From: Isoetes taiwanensis
Taxonomy: Eukaryota; Streptophyta; Lycopodiopsida; Isoetales; Isoetaceae
DNA: 64,000 nt
Assembly: GCA_021234155.1 (NCBI GenBank)
Contig: JAJEKV010000011.1
Coordinates: 15,762,441-15,826,440, forward strand
Reading direction: 5' to 3'
The notes under the pieces are model-generated. The model ran no database searches. It was not told the origin of the DNA and saw only the letters and a list, made by a program, of their open reading frames with translations. A program made the translations under genes and the position numbers. Numbering within the stretch: position 1 is the first letter of the stretch; each line of letters opens with the position of its first letter. Below, in pieces: positions 1 to 16,140 of the stretch.

Positions 1-2690
1 TGCGGCCAAAACTATTACATGCTCCCAACGTATGCCCAGCAACGCTGGGCATTATTACTAGTAGTATGCTATTTTCGTTTTGGGGTTGGGGAGGGTTTTC
101 AGGCAGTGGTTTGGACTATGATTTCCGTATAGTATTGTATTGAAAAGGGTATAATTTGCCATGTAAGAGCAGCTTCAGAGGGGATAACATGGAAGTTGGG
201 TCTCCGTTTTTTCTTTTTGAGGCTTAATCTCGTGATGCCATCTCGCATTCTCTACAAATCGGAATGGAAGTTAGTTCAACATTCCGCAGGCATCATTTTT
301 GTTACAGGTTAACCAGTGGCAGAAGCAGATAAATGGCCACGGCAAAAATCCCCTGTTCCTGCACACAAAATCCTCTGCATAAAAATCACTTGTTTATGCT
401 ATGCAACTGTTTTCTGTGAAGAATCCCTTGGGATCTCTGTTTTTATGGAGATAAAGGCACCAAGTACTTGGAAAAAGAGAAAATATGGAAAAAAGAAGAG
501 CAAAGGAGGGAAAAAAAGCACATTTAGATAATGAAGCAATGGCAAATGGATGGATTAGAATAGGAAAAACATGTCCAGGGAATACAGAATAACTGGAATG
601 ATGATATCAAGAAAAGAAACAGAACTTAGAGCAAAAAGGACAACTGTGATAAACTGGACTAAGCATAAAAAAATTTAGCGCACTTGGCAAGGTGCACAAC
701 TCGCAGTTAGAAGCATAGAAAAGTTATGCAAAAGACCCGAGTGAAACAACTAAAACAACGACATAAAAGGAGCTAGAGGTACCAACCACGAGTAAATGGC
801 ACAAAGGGATCAATATCTATGCGAAGCAAAAGTTAAACTGAAGCAAAGGACTAAATGTGGCATGCAAAAGGATCAAAAGAACTTATGAAAAAAAAGAACT
901 TATGAAAGTATAAGGAAAAATGCCATAGGGACACTGGGTTAATGAAACAATGTCATGAACAAGAACTTATCAAGCTCAAAAAAGTACCAAGCCAATGACA
1001 GCATAAAGACATGCCAACTGCATTTACTAAGAACTACATCACCAAAATTGTAAAATATAGAGGAGAACGAGCAAATAAATTATTATGGGACAAGAATGCC
1101 CAAGACAAAGGGAGCAAAGCAGAGGAACTAAACAATGATGCGCAAAAATCAACAAAAAGGGAACAGGAGAAGAATGGGGTCGCCAAGACAAATGGAACAT
1201 AGCAGGCCAATGGAGCAGATAGATAGATAGCATATGGGTTTGGTACAAATCAAGCACATAGGAGCGGATAGAATGAGAATGAGAACAAATGGAGGAAAAC
1301 AAACAAATGGAACAAATACAAAATTTGTAGGCCAAAGGGGCAAATAGAACAAATGAGATATGCGAACTAAAGATACAAATGTGCCAATGGAACAGATAGT
1401 TAAGAAAAAGGGGAACTAATGGTACAAATCCAACAAAGGCAGATAGAACAATTGGAAAAAAAAAGACAAATGGAATAAAACACAAAAACGACAAGCAAAG
1501 GAGTAGGTAACACATATACAAACTAGCTAAAGGCCACTGATGCAAACAAATCGAATGGCACAAAATACTTATGATAGAGATAATAGCAAAAGGAGGTAAA
1601 CAAATAGATGCAAAAAAGAATGCGAGAAAGAAAAATGTTCAAAGGAGCAAATGAGGTAAAAAGGAGTAAGATGATCAAAGAACATGTGGGGTTGAGAGAC
1701 GATAGATGCTCAGATAACCAAGGAGATAGCGGAACCGCAAACGATAGACACTGAGGTGACAAAGGAGAAAATGCACCAAAAGCTTCGAGTTAGCAAGGCG
1801 AAAAAGATCACGTCAAGAAACGAAAAAATAAGACCCAGTGACTCACTTGGGAGCATGTATATAGCAAATGAAGAAGCATAATCCCCAAAACCAATGAACC
1901 AAAGAGAGATAAGAGAAATGGAGCAATGGCCACAATAGAATGGAAGGGGCCACTAACCTAACTCAAGGCATAATTCGTATTGCAGGAGTAAACAGAGCAA
2001 TGGTATCCAAGGTGACAATGAAATGGAAGAAAAAAGAATGAGATGAATTAATGGACGAAAACTGGAGAACATAATGCATCCATGAAACTGAGCAACTAGA
2101 TGAACCAAAACAACTAGAATGTCCATGCACATAAAAGGCTATGAAGATAACTGTAAGTCATGAGGAGAATCAAAGTACCCTGTTTCAATGCCGACCACTA
2201 GCATTAGATGCCAAAAGCATGGGAATGTGCCAGAAATCCCTAACCAAGGAATGATATTGAAACTCTTAGAAATAAAGAAAGAGCAAAATGAACGAGATTT
2301 AGCAAAATCCAGTCAAAGTGAGCACATGGACAATCGAAGAACACAACAAACATAGAGTAAGGAACACTTGAACCCTGGCAACAAAGATTCCAAGATTGCA
2401 AAAATACAAAATTCGATGAAACCAAGGATAAAATCACATGAATCTATGCAAAAGGGAATGGACCAAATTTTATGTAGTATCGATGCCCACAGAATGCATC
2501 TATAAATGACCTCACACTATTAATGAAAAAGAAGGGATGAATGAAACCAAAAGGGGATCAAATCAATGCACATTTGATGCCAGAACTACAGAGAAAAGAA
2601 AAATGCGCAACAAGTAGAAAAAAGGCTTAAGATGCACAACATGAATGGAGAACCAAGCACAAAGAGAACAAATAAATGTCAACAAAGTAC
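1..2690. other. No recognisable gene; A/purine-rich tract
   Basis: From about 540 to 2690 the plus strand is strongly A- and purine-rich, with loosely recurring words such as caaatgga and acaaat. This creates long hydrophobic open frames on the minus strand (for example 1039-1563) that look like composition artefacts. Near the left edge, 32-52 forms a perfect 9-bp hairpin with a 3-nt loop (atgcccagc / gctgggcat). I see no domain, splice pattern or element end that supports a gene. Confidence 0.5.
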
Positions 2691-5600
2691 AGAAAAGAGT
2701 CAACAGACACCCCCATTAATAAGTGTTATACTAGGCTTATCGTGAACCAAGGCGGTACCATACTGACCCCCTTGAGTGCAAAAGAAGAAACTATGTAAAT
2801 CATCAACAGATGCACCTAAGTAAAGAATAAAACCGGGTCTAATAAAGCCATACCAATGAATCGGTGAATGTACCCAACCTGTAACATCTTGAGTAAAGGG
2901 GTCATTATCTGTGTAAGGCTTGAAAAACTCCCCTCTAGATAATATAGGCTCCTGGAAATCGCTCGCCAATTCGAAAAGACCCCATTGTTGGTTCCGCACC
3001 ATATGACACGAAAGGAAAATCCTATGAAGCTTGCAAAAAATGAGTCAATCCAATGTTGAGCGCTAATGTTGCCAAATTTGAAAATAAACCCAGCAATGTA
3101 TATCATACTGGTACTAAAAAAGATAATGCGCTGAGACAAATAGAGCATCTGGAACAAAGCACATATCTACAAGAAACATACGAAAAGACAAATGTAGCAT
3201 GTGGATCAAAACAGCAGAACGAAGTCGATCCTTCGCGAAACATATATGAAACTAGGACATACCTTCGTTGGGTATCGAACTCAGGTCCTCCAAGTAAGGG
3301 ATGGAACTTACCAATAACCACAACAACAATGACACATCGACTTCGACACCTGCAATATAAATGATTTAAATCCATTAAAACAAATGAGAACAAAAAAGGT
3401 GAGCACCCGAATATTGGGGGTGCCACAGTTGAACTGAAGATCCGCATTGAAGCAGGGTGGTCGTAGCTAGGAGCGTTGGTGGGAGAGACATGAGGTAGTG
3501 TGTGAATGAAGGAATGAAAACTATAATGTAGAAAGCTCGGAGCTCATGATCAATAAAGAAACACTTCGCAAGGTGAAAGAGCAAAGGGAAGCCAACTCGG
3601 GATTACATGGGACCAAACATTGGGAGTACTAATCTCAAGACCGCATCCATAATAACCAAGGGAGATGACAAAGGCATGACTAATTATGTGCATGTAAAAT
3701 GAACCATGTCAAATATAGGATATCCAGGTGATGGTATCCCCTTACAACTTGCCAAACTAACAAAGGAGAAAACCTGGGCAAAGTCGGCGGACACCATGCA
3801 GCAAGGGATGTCTAAATCCGGTGCATGCTTCCGCCTAGTCCGTCGGTGTAGGGCCAAGGTATCACAGGTCCGATGCAAAAAGTCCTTCCAGGAACCTAGA
3901 TCTGAAAAGCAGGGCCAGTCCCGGACTTGGACTGTGCTGGAACTGGCTGGTGTTCCTTCTGCGATGGATCCTCCTTGCTGTGGTAAAAAACTTCATTGCA
4001 ATCTAGAAACATCAGTTCTGAAGCTGTAAGACTAGTGCAAGATCCTGTCAGTATAAAGAGATCTTGCTTGCGAGAGTTTCCTCCTCAGTGACCAACAACT
4101 TGCAAAGCTCAAATCCACAAGCGTACAGAGGCAAAATATCAGAGATGCTCCAGAACTATTACCAAAAAGCTTACCTGAGCTAAGCAAAACTTCAAAGAAA
4201 ACTATTAGAAAGAACCAGCAGCAAACCGTTAGAAGACGTTCAGTCGGATTTGTGGCAGAGTTATAGATAAACAAGCTTACAAACTGTGCTGGATTCCGAT
4301 CCAATCAGAAAGAAAAATGCCCAAGGAGCAAATCGCAGCTCGCAGCTTCCCAAGCACCGTTGCACATCGATCAAAGCACCGTTGCAAATCGATCTGAGTT
4401 CTAGTTGCCACAAAAACCCTAGGTTAAGTCTTTCGAAATTCCCAAACCGGCTGTATCAAACTGCTGGGTCGCCAAGGAATGCAACGAATCAAGGTATTAA
4501 ACATCAAAAGCACAAACTGGAAAATTAAAATAAACAAAAACCGTTCAGGGCTACAATCATCGATTCATGTCAAGCCATGATCTGCATCTTCAAACGGAAA
4601 CCATGGCTTGGGATCAAGCCTTATGCCAAAAATTGTACTACAACATCAAAAACCTAAAAATTTCCTAATAGTAGGTGATTGACAATGAAACTGATATAGA
4701 GAAGAAGGAGAAATCTAGCTCAAGAGAACGCCGATGATAGAACAATGAAGAGAGGCTGAATAAATAGGATGAGTGAAGGAATGTCGGTTCTATTGCTGTC
4801 GCAATAGAACCGTGGCATTGTGTGTTCATTGCTATATTGTGAAAAAGTTTGGGCCCTTCGGCCCCTAACAAAAGCAATACGTAGATAAACTTTAAGGGCC
4901 TAAATCGTTAAACAACCTACTCGTATGAACAGCAGTTTAGTAAAACCAATGACAACGACATTTGCCATTACTTCGGCAGTTCCAAAAATTTGTCTCCGTT
5001 ACCAACGACATATTTGCCATTTGTGACGGCACATAAAGTGCTCATGTGTGTATGTGCTGAAATCATATGAACCATAACACTATATCTCTATCCAACAACT
5101 TGTCAAAAAGCTCTCTCTGCATCCTCTAAGCTTGCACACTTGGAATACCTATCAAAGTTTATTCCCAAGGACAATGTTGACCTGAAACTTCCTTCCAATC
5201 ACAAGACCCCCAAAAATTAACTCGTATTCATAATTATGATAGAAACCAGTATAAGAGTGGTTTTTACTACATGCAATTCACAATGTCAAGGAAAACTAAT
5301 CACTACTAGTATGACCATAGTTCTTATACTAATTTTGTATCTAATAGTAGTTTCTTAAAGTTATTACTAGTTTAGGAGGTGGTTCTTAAGTGTACATTGT
5401 TAATATTACAATTTAAGATGATTTTACATATTAGTTTATCATTATCATATATAATTCTTAACCTAGTTTTAATCCTTCCTAGTTTTTGGAGAACCATGTT
5501 TGATTTTGCAAGTGTGCTATGGTTTTTGGCACTTGCTTATTTACTATGCTTATTAGCAGTATATTACGTTGGTTTGAGTAGTTGTTTATTTAATATGCTT

Positions 5601-6570
5601 GTTTCAATCCTTAATGTCACTACTGACTTTGAGCATAGTTATTTATGTTAACTAGTAATTCTGACTATTATATCTGATTTTGCTATACTTTTAGAGCGTG
5701 ATCCTTAATTGTAATTAATTATGTACATTGACTTTTACTAGTTGCATGGTGTCTATGCTTTGTTTTTTGTTTTCTAACATTATATGTAGCATAGCTTTAT
5801 ATTGGGGCAAGTGAATGTTTGTATTGATCTTTTCAATGTATCCTCTGTGATATACTAGTTAGTACACGTATTGAGAGCATGCACATATTTTATCCGAATG
5901 GTGAAGAGTTATAGCATCAGCATCAAGCAGCTTCCTTGAGCAACTATAATGTTCTAATGTAAAACATAAAGTAATGTCGAGCATAAGACTTTGATATTCC
6001 TGAGCAATGTTCAAATTTTAGATGCATGGATACTTCAAATAAGTAGCTTCAGGTAGGCAAAAACTTAGAACAACATGCTTCACTTATATTAAATAAGCGA
6101 GACTTTACTGCAGCAATGGAGAACACAAAAACAAGCTTGATTTCAAAGCAGGATCCTAATTGCATCTGTAAACCCAATTTATTTCCCCAAGAATGGATTC
6201 GGCTTCTTTTAAACTGATGGATGCAATCTTGTTCTTATTTATCCTCTCAGATCCAATCGGCTCACCCGACCTATATTTTAGCCAACATAAATCTCAATGG
6301 TTTTTGTGACCACATTTGATTTTTCTTATAAAATCACTAGGTCAAAACATTCGTTCATCCAAAACATCATTAGGTCAAAGATTCATCTTATGCATTCACC
6401 AACCTTCAAGTCTAGAACTTGGCATCATGACTGTATATAATTTGTTATGTTTTAAACCAATAAAAAACACAAGAATTTTATGAGCCTATGTGCAAACCCA
6501 TAGCTTCGAGCAAAGGTTTCATGATCGATTTCTGTTTGTTATCATTTGTGATTTGTTGTGGGGGGCAGCC
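2691..6570. other. No recognisable gene; isolated unassigned frames
   Basis: On the minus strand, 2700-3157 holds two overlapping open frames of about 100 codons. One contains the run WVHSPIHWYGFIRPGF, which looks coding-like but which I cannot place in a family. It could be a decayed retroelement piece. A short GC hairpin (gggcccttcggcccc) lies at about 4852-4866, and a similar one occurs at about 15291-15305. The rest (3400-6570) is AT-rich with no motif I can defend. Confidence 0.4.
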
Positions 6571-6574
6571 TCTG

Positions 6575-6690
6575 AGCTTTGCGAGGGCTCATGCCCTCTT
6601 TCTCTGTTCTGGTCCCATAGCCCGATTGTGTTTCTGTGGACGCTAAAAGACTTATCTTATCTTATCTTTAAACTCTTATCTTATCTTTAA
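6575..6690 (+). mobile_element. LINE 3'-end remnant with (CTTAT)n tail
   Basis: The stretch tcccatagcccgattg, then tgtggacgctaaaag, then repeated cttat units matches the 3' terminus of two other LINE copies here (47780-47835 and 56553-56612). Those end in ccattggcc/cgattggcc-type sequence, tccg(c/t)ggacg and a short-repeat tail. No coding part is recognisable upstream, so this is a strongly 5'-truncated or decayed copy. Confidence 0.5.
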
Positions 6691-9240
6691 CATTTTGTAA
6701 ACCACGTTCAACCATTGCAACTCGTTTTTTCTAAAACTGGAGGAACACGAATGGGAGGAACATGCCATGTCCCCGACGTGCCCCTATGTCGTAAGATGAA
6801 AATTTGGGGGTTGGAATCCGTGCAATGGATGTCCATTTTTATTTTATTTTTGAGACGTTTCTTGGGACATGAGCTACCATTTGGATGGTGGGATTAGCAG
6901 ATGGAGCGGTTTTGGTGCCCCAATACTTAAACCCTACTACATCTATAGAGTTTAGGTTTTGGCAACCTTCCCTACATCTGGAGTGGTTAAGAGCTTGCAT
7001 GCAGGGTTTCCTCGAGGGTCTAAAGAGAGACCACAAGAGAGAGAACAAAAAAACGCTCCCTAGACACCATTTCCAAAAGTTGCTCCGCTGTGATGGCTCG
7101 TAGCAAGCTGGACGTCGTGCCCCGGCCATGCCAGAAAGGCACGTAATGACATTGCGACTCTGCGGTTTCATGCAGAAGGCCAGAATTACCCTATGACACA
7201 TGTTTGAAGAGCAGATGATTGATGAAATGCCCGTATTGCTAAGTACATGCTATGTTTAGACTAGCGCACTAATTGAGGTGCATTGAGCGAAAGGTCGGCT
7301 AGTTGCACACAGCAAGCCGTGTTTGGCTCTGTTGGTTATAATAGTTGGTCCCTAGAGTAAGTTTGATGTTTTAAACTCATGCGCGAAGTCAAAACCACAT
7401 TCTGAGCTCGGTAGAGTGGCCGAACTGGAGGGACACGCCATGTCCCCGATGTGCCCCTAGTTCGGAAAGGGACGATAAAATTCAATTTTATTCTCTTCTT
7501 TAAGGCATAGTCGGTGGAATCGTAGACCTACCTCGTGTTTAGACCTAGTTCAATGAAAAAACCGACGACCCAGATCAAACATAAATGGTGCATTAATGGG
7601 CCATTTTAGGTCTTGCCAATGTCCATTATTGATGTTTGTGGCCCATTTTTTAACAGTCTATTAATGGGCATGGTCCGCTATTGGTGCACGTCCTCTTGAA
7701 TTTCATTAAATAAAATGATATCTCCCGTTGATTTCACAAACTAGATTTGTCACCAACTCTTTTGTTTTCAACCATCCACGCATCAAAAGTTGCCTACTCG
7801 ATTAATGCTCATGCTATCATACTATTCGGTTTGTTTCACCATTTTAGTGTGTCAATCTAGTTGTGGGTCTCATGCACACCATCCAAGGAGACAAACCAAG
7901 GATATTATTGCTACAAAGCTAACACTGAAATCAAACGAAGACATATCAACTAATATTTAAAAAATTCCTATGACATCTCACCTGCAAATAAGATCCACTT
8001 CAAATCTTTGAAAACCATCAAAATAGAACTCATAATGGAATTCCTACCTAAATTAATATTCGCATAAAAGTTATGCAACATATGACAACCAGTTATTGAT
8101 ATTCAAAGCACTACATGCTGGCACTAAAAAACTAGCTAGTGTGATTGGTTTTAATCAAACACGATCTAATCGAAAAATAATATTAAATATTTTTATTTGT
8201 TTTAGAAAATGGCATGAAATCCATGCGGACGGTATCGATAATGCATTTCATACGATGACAAGTTGGCTTAACATGCATTTGATGCATTGGCAAAGGGGAG
8301 CAATCAACTCTTTTTGAACATGTAAAACTAAGACATCTTGGAAAAGACTTGTCACTATCAACCAGTGTTATTGAATATTTTGGGAACTTCCCTTTTGGAG
8401 GCGGCCACACCATTTTACCTAAGCTTTACTTCTTCTTTTCTTCCCCTTCCCCGTTGTCAACCACTTCTCCAATTCTACAATTTACTTCGTTGGCATGAGT
8501 GCTTCATAATATGTTGTCAAAACCTTGGAAATTGGGTTGGATTGAGAGAAAAGCAATGGCATTATTGTGCTCTATACAAATTATGATCATGGGCATTAAC
8601 GATCTACAACCATTTACATTTCAAAAAGGACACTAACGGACATTCTACTGGGTTGACGGGAAAGCAATGTCAGTATCATGCTCTATAGACATTCTACAAT
8701 GTACTGCAGCCACATGAGCAGTTTAAGCCCTACAAATTATGAGCATGAGCAATAAAAGAGTCTACAACTTCATTTACATTAGAAAAAGGACATCAATGGA
8801 CAGTCTACTGGGTTAGTGGAGATGAGAATGATGATGTGATTGTTTGGTCCTGCAATGAAACTTCATTTTGCCTTTGTAAATTGATGACAAAACTTACCAG
8901 TTTAGGTAGGGTGTCAAGAACGCGGGTGTAAAAAAAGTGTGAGAAAATATATTTTGGCGGTAGGAATCAACGTGTTGAATGAATTGCCAGTTGAACGCCT
9001 CTAACTTGAAAACAAGGGCCATCCCACTAAGGAAAGTGAAAGGAGGTTACAATGCCATTTTCTTTGTGTTGACCATGGCTGGCATATGCCCACGATTGAC
9101 CTAAAAATTGCATCCTCGTTTTAAGATAGAAATATTCCACCTAACAGGCGGCATTAAAGGGCGACCAGACGAAAAAATAAGGGGCCATGGTAATAATCAC
9201 TTCAAGCAACATATCGACCTTTAAAAGTAGCTCTAGCGCC
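6691..9240. other. Upstream flank of GT2 gene 1; no gene recognised
   Basis: The region is AT-rich. A 38-bp word, ggaggaacatgccatgtccc followed by cgacgtgcccct, occurs at about 6741-6790 and again at about 7427-7468 with few changes, so it may be the repeated end of an old element. A weak tandem repeat lies at 8530-8825 (separate entry). No protein domain is recognisable. Confidence 0.4.
8530..8825. repeat. Degenerate tandem repeat
   Basis: The block reading tacaaattatgatcatggg, then tttacat, aaaaaggaca and ttctactgggtt at about 8575-8661 recurs at about 8731-8820 with substitutions and small indels. A related piece (aaagcaatgg, gctctata) occurs at about 8550 and 8662. The period is roughly 110-155 bp. 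No function is evident. Confidence 0.5.
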
Positions 9241-9340
9241 TCTTAAATATATCATTCAATTCCTTTTCCTTTTCGTTTTCCTTCACACATTTGCGTATTG
9301 AAGATCTGCATTGCCTCCAACTATGAAGAAAGGCCAGACC

Positions 9341-11410
9341 ATGGATTACTTTGAAGAATATGAAGCTAGCCCTCTGCTTAAAGAGAATGATCAGAAACAG
9401 GGTTTCGTGTACAAGTTTAGGGCTCTGTTTCATTATTTACTATCTAGTTTTCTAGTCTCTGCAAATCTCTGTGCCTTTTCTTTATATATGTGGTATAAAA
9501 TTAGCCTGTACATCAAGGAATTTGCAGATGTTTTAGCATCTCCTTGGGTGCTGCTTGTACTGGTGTGTGAATGTGGGTATTATTTAAACTGCATAACCAG
9601 CAGCATTGAGTTTCTGCTGCCTCCATGGATGAATAACAGGCCTCCTTCTGCTCTGCCAGAATATGAAAAGGATTATCCAAGGGTGGATATTCTGCTGCCC
9701 TGTTGCAAGGAACCTACTGATGTGGTGGAGGATACAATTCTGGCTGCAATGGCACAGGATTATCCAAAAGACAAGTACAGAATTCTAGTGCTGGATGATG
9801 GGGCTGATGAGGAGCTGAAGTACTTCTGCCAGACTCTGAAGCTGGAGATAGGGCAGGCACAGGTGGAGTATCTAAGGCGAAAAAAGGTACAGGCGGGGTA
9901 GATGATAAAATTCAATTCAATTCAATTCATATACAGTATACATAAATACTCTGGGTTCGGATGGATTCTGGGTATAGGTTGGATAGACGATAAAATTCAA
10001 TTCAATTCAATTCAATTCGTATACAGAGTAATACTCGGGGTACGGATTCTCATTATTATTGCCGATGATTGATTGCAGATACCAGGCGTGCCGCATCATT
10101 TCAAGTGTGGGAATCTGAATTTTGGCCTAACGCATTCAAATTCAGAGTATGTGGCAATGTTGGATGCTGATATGATACTAGATTCGACATTTCTGAGCAC
10201 AGTGCTGCCTCACATAATCAATGCACCAAATGTAGCGTTTGTGCAAGTTCCTCAGGCCTATTACAATCTGCCAGTTGGAGATCCCCTCAATGATTGCTCG
10301 GCCTCGTTTTACGAGCGAAACCTCGTCCAGCGGAACCTTCTGGGCTCTGCCAGCTGTGTCGGTACGGGCGCTGTCTTCAGACGTGCGCACCTGGATTCCA
10401 TCGGCGGTTATCAGCCCCACTCCCTCACCGAAGATTGCATCACTGCTTACGCCTTGCTCAGCTCTGGCTTTCGATCCGTCTACTTGAATAAAAAGCTCCA
10501 AATAGGCTTGGCCCCTTGGTCCTTTGATAGATACCTTAACCAACGTGAGAGATGGTGTATTGGGGCTATCCAGCAGTTTGCTTACACTTGGAAGAAAACC
10601 CTAGGCCACACAAGTAAGCTCAATCTCCTTGACAAAATGATCTACATCTCTTACACTGGGTTTTACTACCTATCCATCCTCAATGTCATCATGATGGTTG
10701 TCTTCATATTCGCTCTTGCATTCCGCCTTAATTTGCTTATCGGAGATCACTCCGAGAGCCGGAAGCTCCTTGCATACCTTGCAGCATACCTCGTTATTCA
10801 AAGATTGTCAAATATTGTTCAATGTTGGGGGATTCCTCAACATGTCCAAACTAGGAATAGGGAAGAATCACACTTTTGGTGGATGACTCCTTTTTTCCTA
10901 AAGACAGTACTACATGCAAGTTTTCCTTCTACTATGTTCACGTTTACTTATAAGATCACTAATGCAGCCGTCTCCAAGGCCAAGAAATCCATCTATGCAG
11001 AGAAGATCAATCAGCTCAAGCCTCTCACTTTCCACCTTGTGTACGCGAGCATAGTGATTCCTCTTGTCTGCTGGCAATCCTATGTGGCGCATACACGTGG
11101 TGGACTTCACAATTGCAGGGAGTTCACTTATGTCGGCGGTATTTCCATGTTTTTGCTCTCCATATGTTTCCACATGTTGGTTCCTGTCTTCTACGTCTTA
11201 TGCCCTACTGGCTTTCCAGATTCAATACGAAAATCCATGCTGAAGTACGATTCTAATGGTGTGCCTCATTATTCAAAGACAGCTTGGATTCCAAAGTGGC
11301 ATTGGCCAGTGATCTTTTATGAAATCATGTCGTACGCCACCATTGCTATTTGGGCTGGAGTGTTCTATATTACTACATCCAAAAAGCACACTCACTGGTG
11401 CAAACCTTGA
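9341..11410 (+). CDS. GT2 processive polysaccharide synthase, gene 1 of 3
   Basis: Two exons, 9341-9886 and 10079-11410, are joined at phase 0 (aag|gtac ... gcag|ata) and encode about 625 residues. The start is the ATG whose product (MDYFEEYE) aligns with the starts of the two paralogues. An in-frame ATG 30 bp upstream (9311) is possible. Domains: two N-terminal membrane spans (about 27-52 and 68-93); the GT2 catalytic domain with D116, D152/D153, DxD at 211-213, TED at 299-301 and QRERW at 337-341; then about four to five C-terminal spans. No RING finger or plant-conserved insert is present, so it is not a CesA or Csl protein. The wording resembles the group holding the moss arabinoglucan synthase and the ascomycete mixed-linkage glucan synthase Tft1, with UDP-glucose as the probable donor at a Golgi or plasma membrane (inference). 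All catalytic residues are intact. Part of exon 2 (about 10290-10490) is visibly more GC-rich than the paralogues. Confidence 0.88.
9901..10045. repeat. Duplicated (ATTCA)n block inside GT2 gene 1 intron
   Basis: The 192-bp intron contains two copies of ga(t/c)gataaaattcaattc followed by further attca units and atacag(a)gta. They begin at about 9901 and 9986. The copies are direct and differ in the number of attca units, consistent with slippage or local duplication. The introns of the two paralogues (162 and 151 bp) lack it. Confidence 0.75.
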
Positions 11411-14505
<3,095 letters not shown>

Positions 14506-15275
14506 ACCCCCATTTGAATATGCACCCAAATCAAAGGGGGTTTCAGGGGGAATTTAATTTTAAAGTGTTGAATGTAACAATTTGTATTAATTCAAAGGGA
14601 AATTTACCAAAATAACCTTAATTATTGACTTAATTCCCAAAAAGCCCTTCATATTTTTAAATTTCAAAATGCCCTTAATTTTTAAGTATTTTCCCAAATA
14701 GCCCTTTGTATTTTAAAAATCATAAAAAGTCACGTTTTCACAATAGATGGTCATTATTTAGACAAGGAAGTGTTTCTTATATATCACAACAATTTGGAAA
14801 ATAAATTTTAGAACACCACATTAACACAAAATATGCAATGGAAATATCAAATAGGATTTCTGCAACTGCGTTTATTATGGCCACCATTACGACAACATGG
14901 GCACTTGTACACACTCATTTCTCTATCTCAATCTTTTGTCCTATCTTGTTTTTTTTTAGGCCTGCTAGGTGGATGACGTGTTGTAGTCAAGAAGTTCAAT
15001 ATTTGATGGATAAATAGCTCCAGCATATGAATAGCAAAATGAGCTCAATAAGTAACCTGGATTGGTTTCCAAATTGTTGTGATCTATAAAAAACATGTCC
15101 CTGTGTAAAGAATAATTATCTATTGTGAGAACATATTTTTTTAGCAATTTTTAAAATACAAAGGGCTATTTGAGAAAATACTTAAAAATTAAGGGCATTT
15201 TGGGAATTTCAACGATATGAAGGGCTTTTTGGGAATTAAGTCAATAATTAAGGTTATTTTGGTAAATTTCCCTAA
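14506..15275. repeat. Fold-back (inverted-repeat) element
   Basis: An arm of about 205 bp at 14595-14806 is repeated in inverse orientation at about 15070-15275, around a 250-bp spacer. Shared words include aaatttaccaaaataacc, attattgacttaattccc and aatagccctttgtatttt. By eye, identity is about 85 percent. The left flank (14510-14595, gaatatgcacccaaat then gggggaatttaattttaa) recurs inverted at the right edge of the window (about 63912-63997), so it belongs to a dispersed family. No coding sequence is seen. The right outer flank seems to be lost. Confidence 0.7.
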
Positions 15276-16140
15276 TTTAAAAAAAACTTTTGGCCCCTTC
15301 GGGGCCTAGGAAAAGGTGGTGTACAAATTAGAGGAAAGGGTATATATAGATATACAAAAATAATCATGCAAATACTAGAATAAACAAAGGAACAATATAA
15401 CCTATAAAAAAAACAATAAAATACAGGAAAGAAACAATAAGAAAGATAACCCGAGAAATAAGAAATAGTTTTACAAGATTGACATTGAAGTTTTACGCAT
15501 TTGAAGAAATAACATTTGAATATCAATGTTAAAATATAATATTTAAGAGAACTATTGGCATTAAAAACGACCATAGTTTACAAGCTTGATACAAGAGACA
15601 TCATTGACCAACTAAGCTTTCCATTGCAAAAATCTCCTTTGTATACCAAGCTCTTGCAAACTGCAAGGATGGGAATAAGTACCATGTGTCATGCAGAAGC
15701 CAGCCATTAATTTTCATCAAATAAATTTTAAAATTTTAACAAAAGCAGTTTTAAACCAACAAGCTTTATTCAGCACTGCACATGCCAAACCTGATCACTT
15801 TAGCACTGCACATGCCAAATTTGATCACTCTGAGACATTTGAATATGACAAGCATCTTAAATGGACTTACAGAATCTGTAGAGATTATAATAAAGGGTCG
15901 AGCATTAAAGGCTGCTTCAGATATCTGCATATGTTTTATAATCCTTCATTCTTGGTAAGAAACTACAAAGCACTGAGATGTACACAAAGCATCTAGTAAA
16001 ATAAATATTGTAATAATACAGTTCACTACAAACCCATGGAAGCGGGGGCATGAGCAAGAAAATTGAGATGACAATTAGGAGGCAGTGCTGAAGAGGCCAT
16101 AGAAGCAGGAAACTAAGAGCAAGATTGCATGTCGGCAGTG
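15276..16140. other. No gene recognised; short hairpin and 31-bp duplication
   Basis: A GC hairpin (ggccccttcggggcc) stands out at about 15291-15305 in otherwise AT-rich DNA. A 31-bp direct duplication at about 15771-15832 repeats agcactgcacatgccaaa followed by tgatcact. No gene or element end is recognisable. Confidence 0.4.

Noticed and set aside
1039-1563. 174-codon minus-strand open frame
   Set aside because: Hydrophobic, Cys/Leu/Phe-rich product of an A-rich degenerate tract; overlapping frames are also open and no domain is seen.
2700-3157. Small minus-strand gene
   Set aside because: Overlapping frames with coding-like words, but no family match I can name and no flanking gene structure; recorded only as an unassigned frame.
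5379-5651. 90-codon frame with apparent membrane spans
   Set aside because: AT-rich codons alone give Leu/Ile/Phe runs; no family motif, no splice context and no neighbouring support.
10178-10543. Antisense open frame within GT2 gene 1
   Set aside because: Shadow of the GC-rich part of exon 2; its product has no motif of its own.
9341-11410. Recent bacterial origin of the GT2 genes
   Set aside because: Each gene has a spliceosomal intron at the same codon and lies among plant elements; similarity to BcsA is at the GT2 motif level only.
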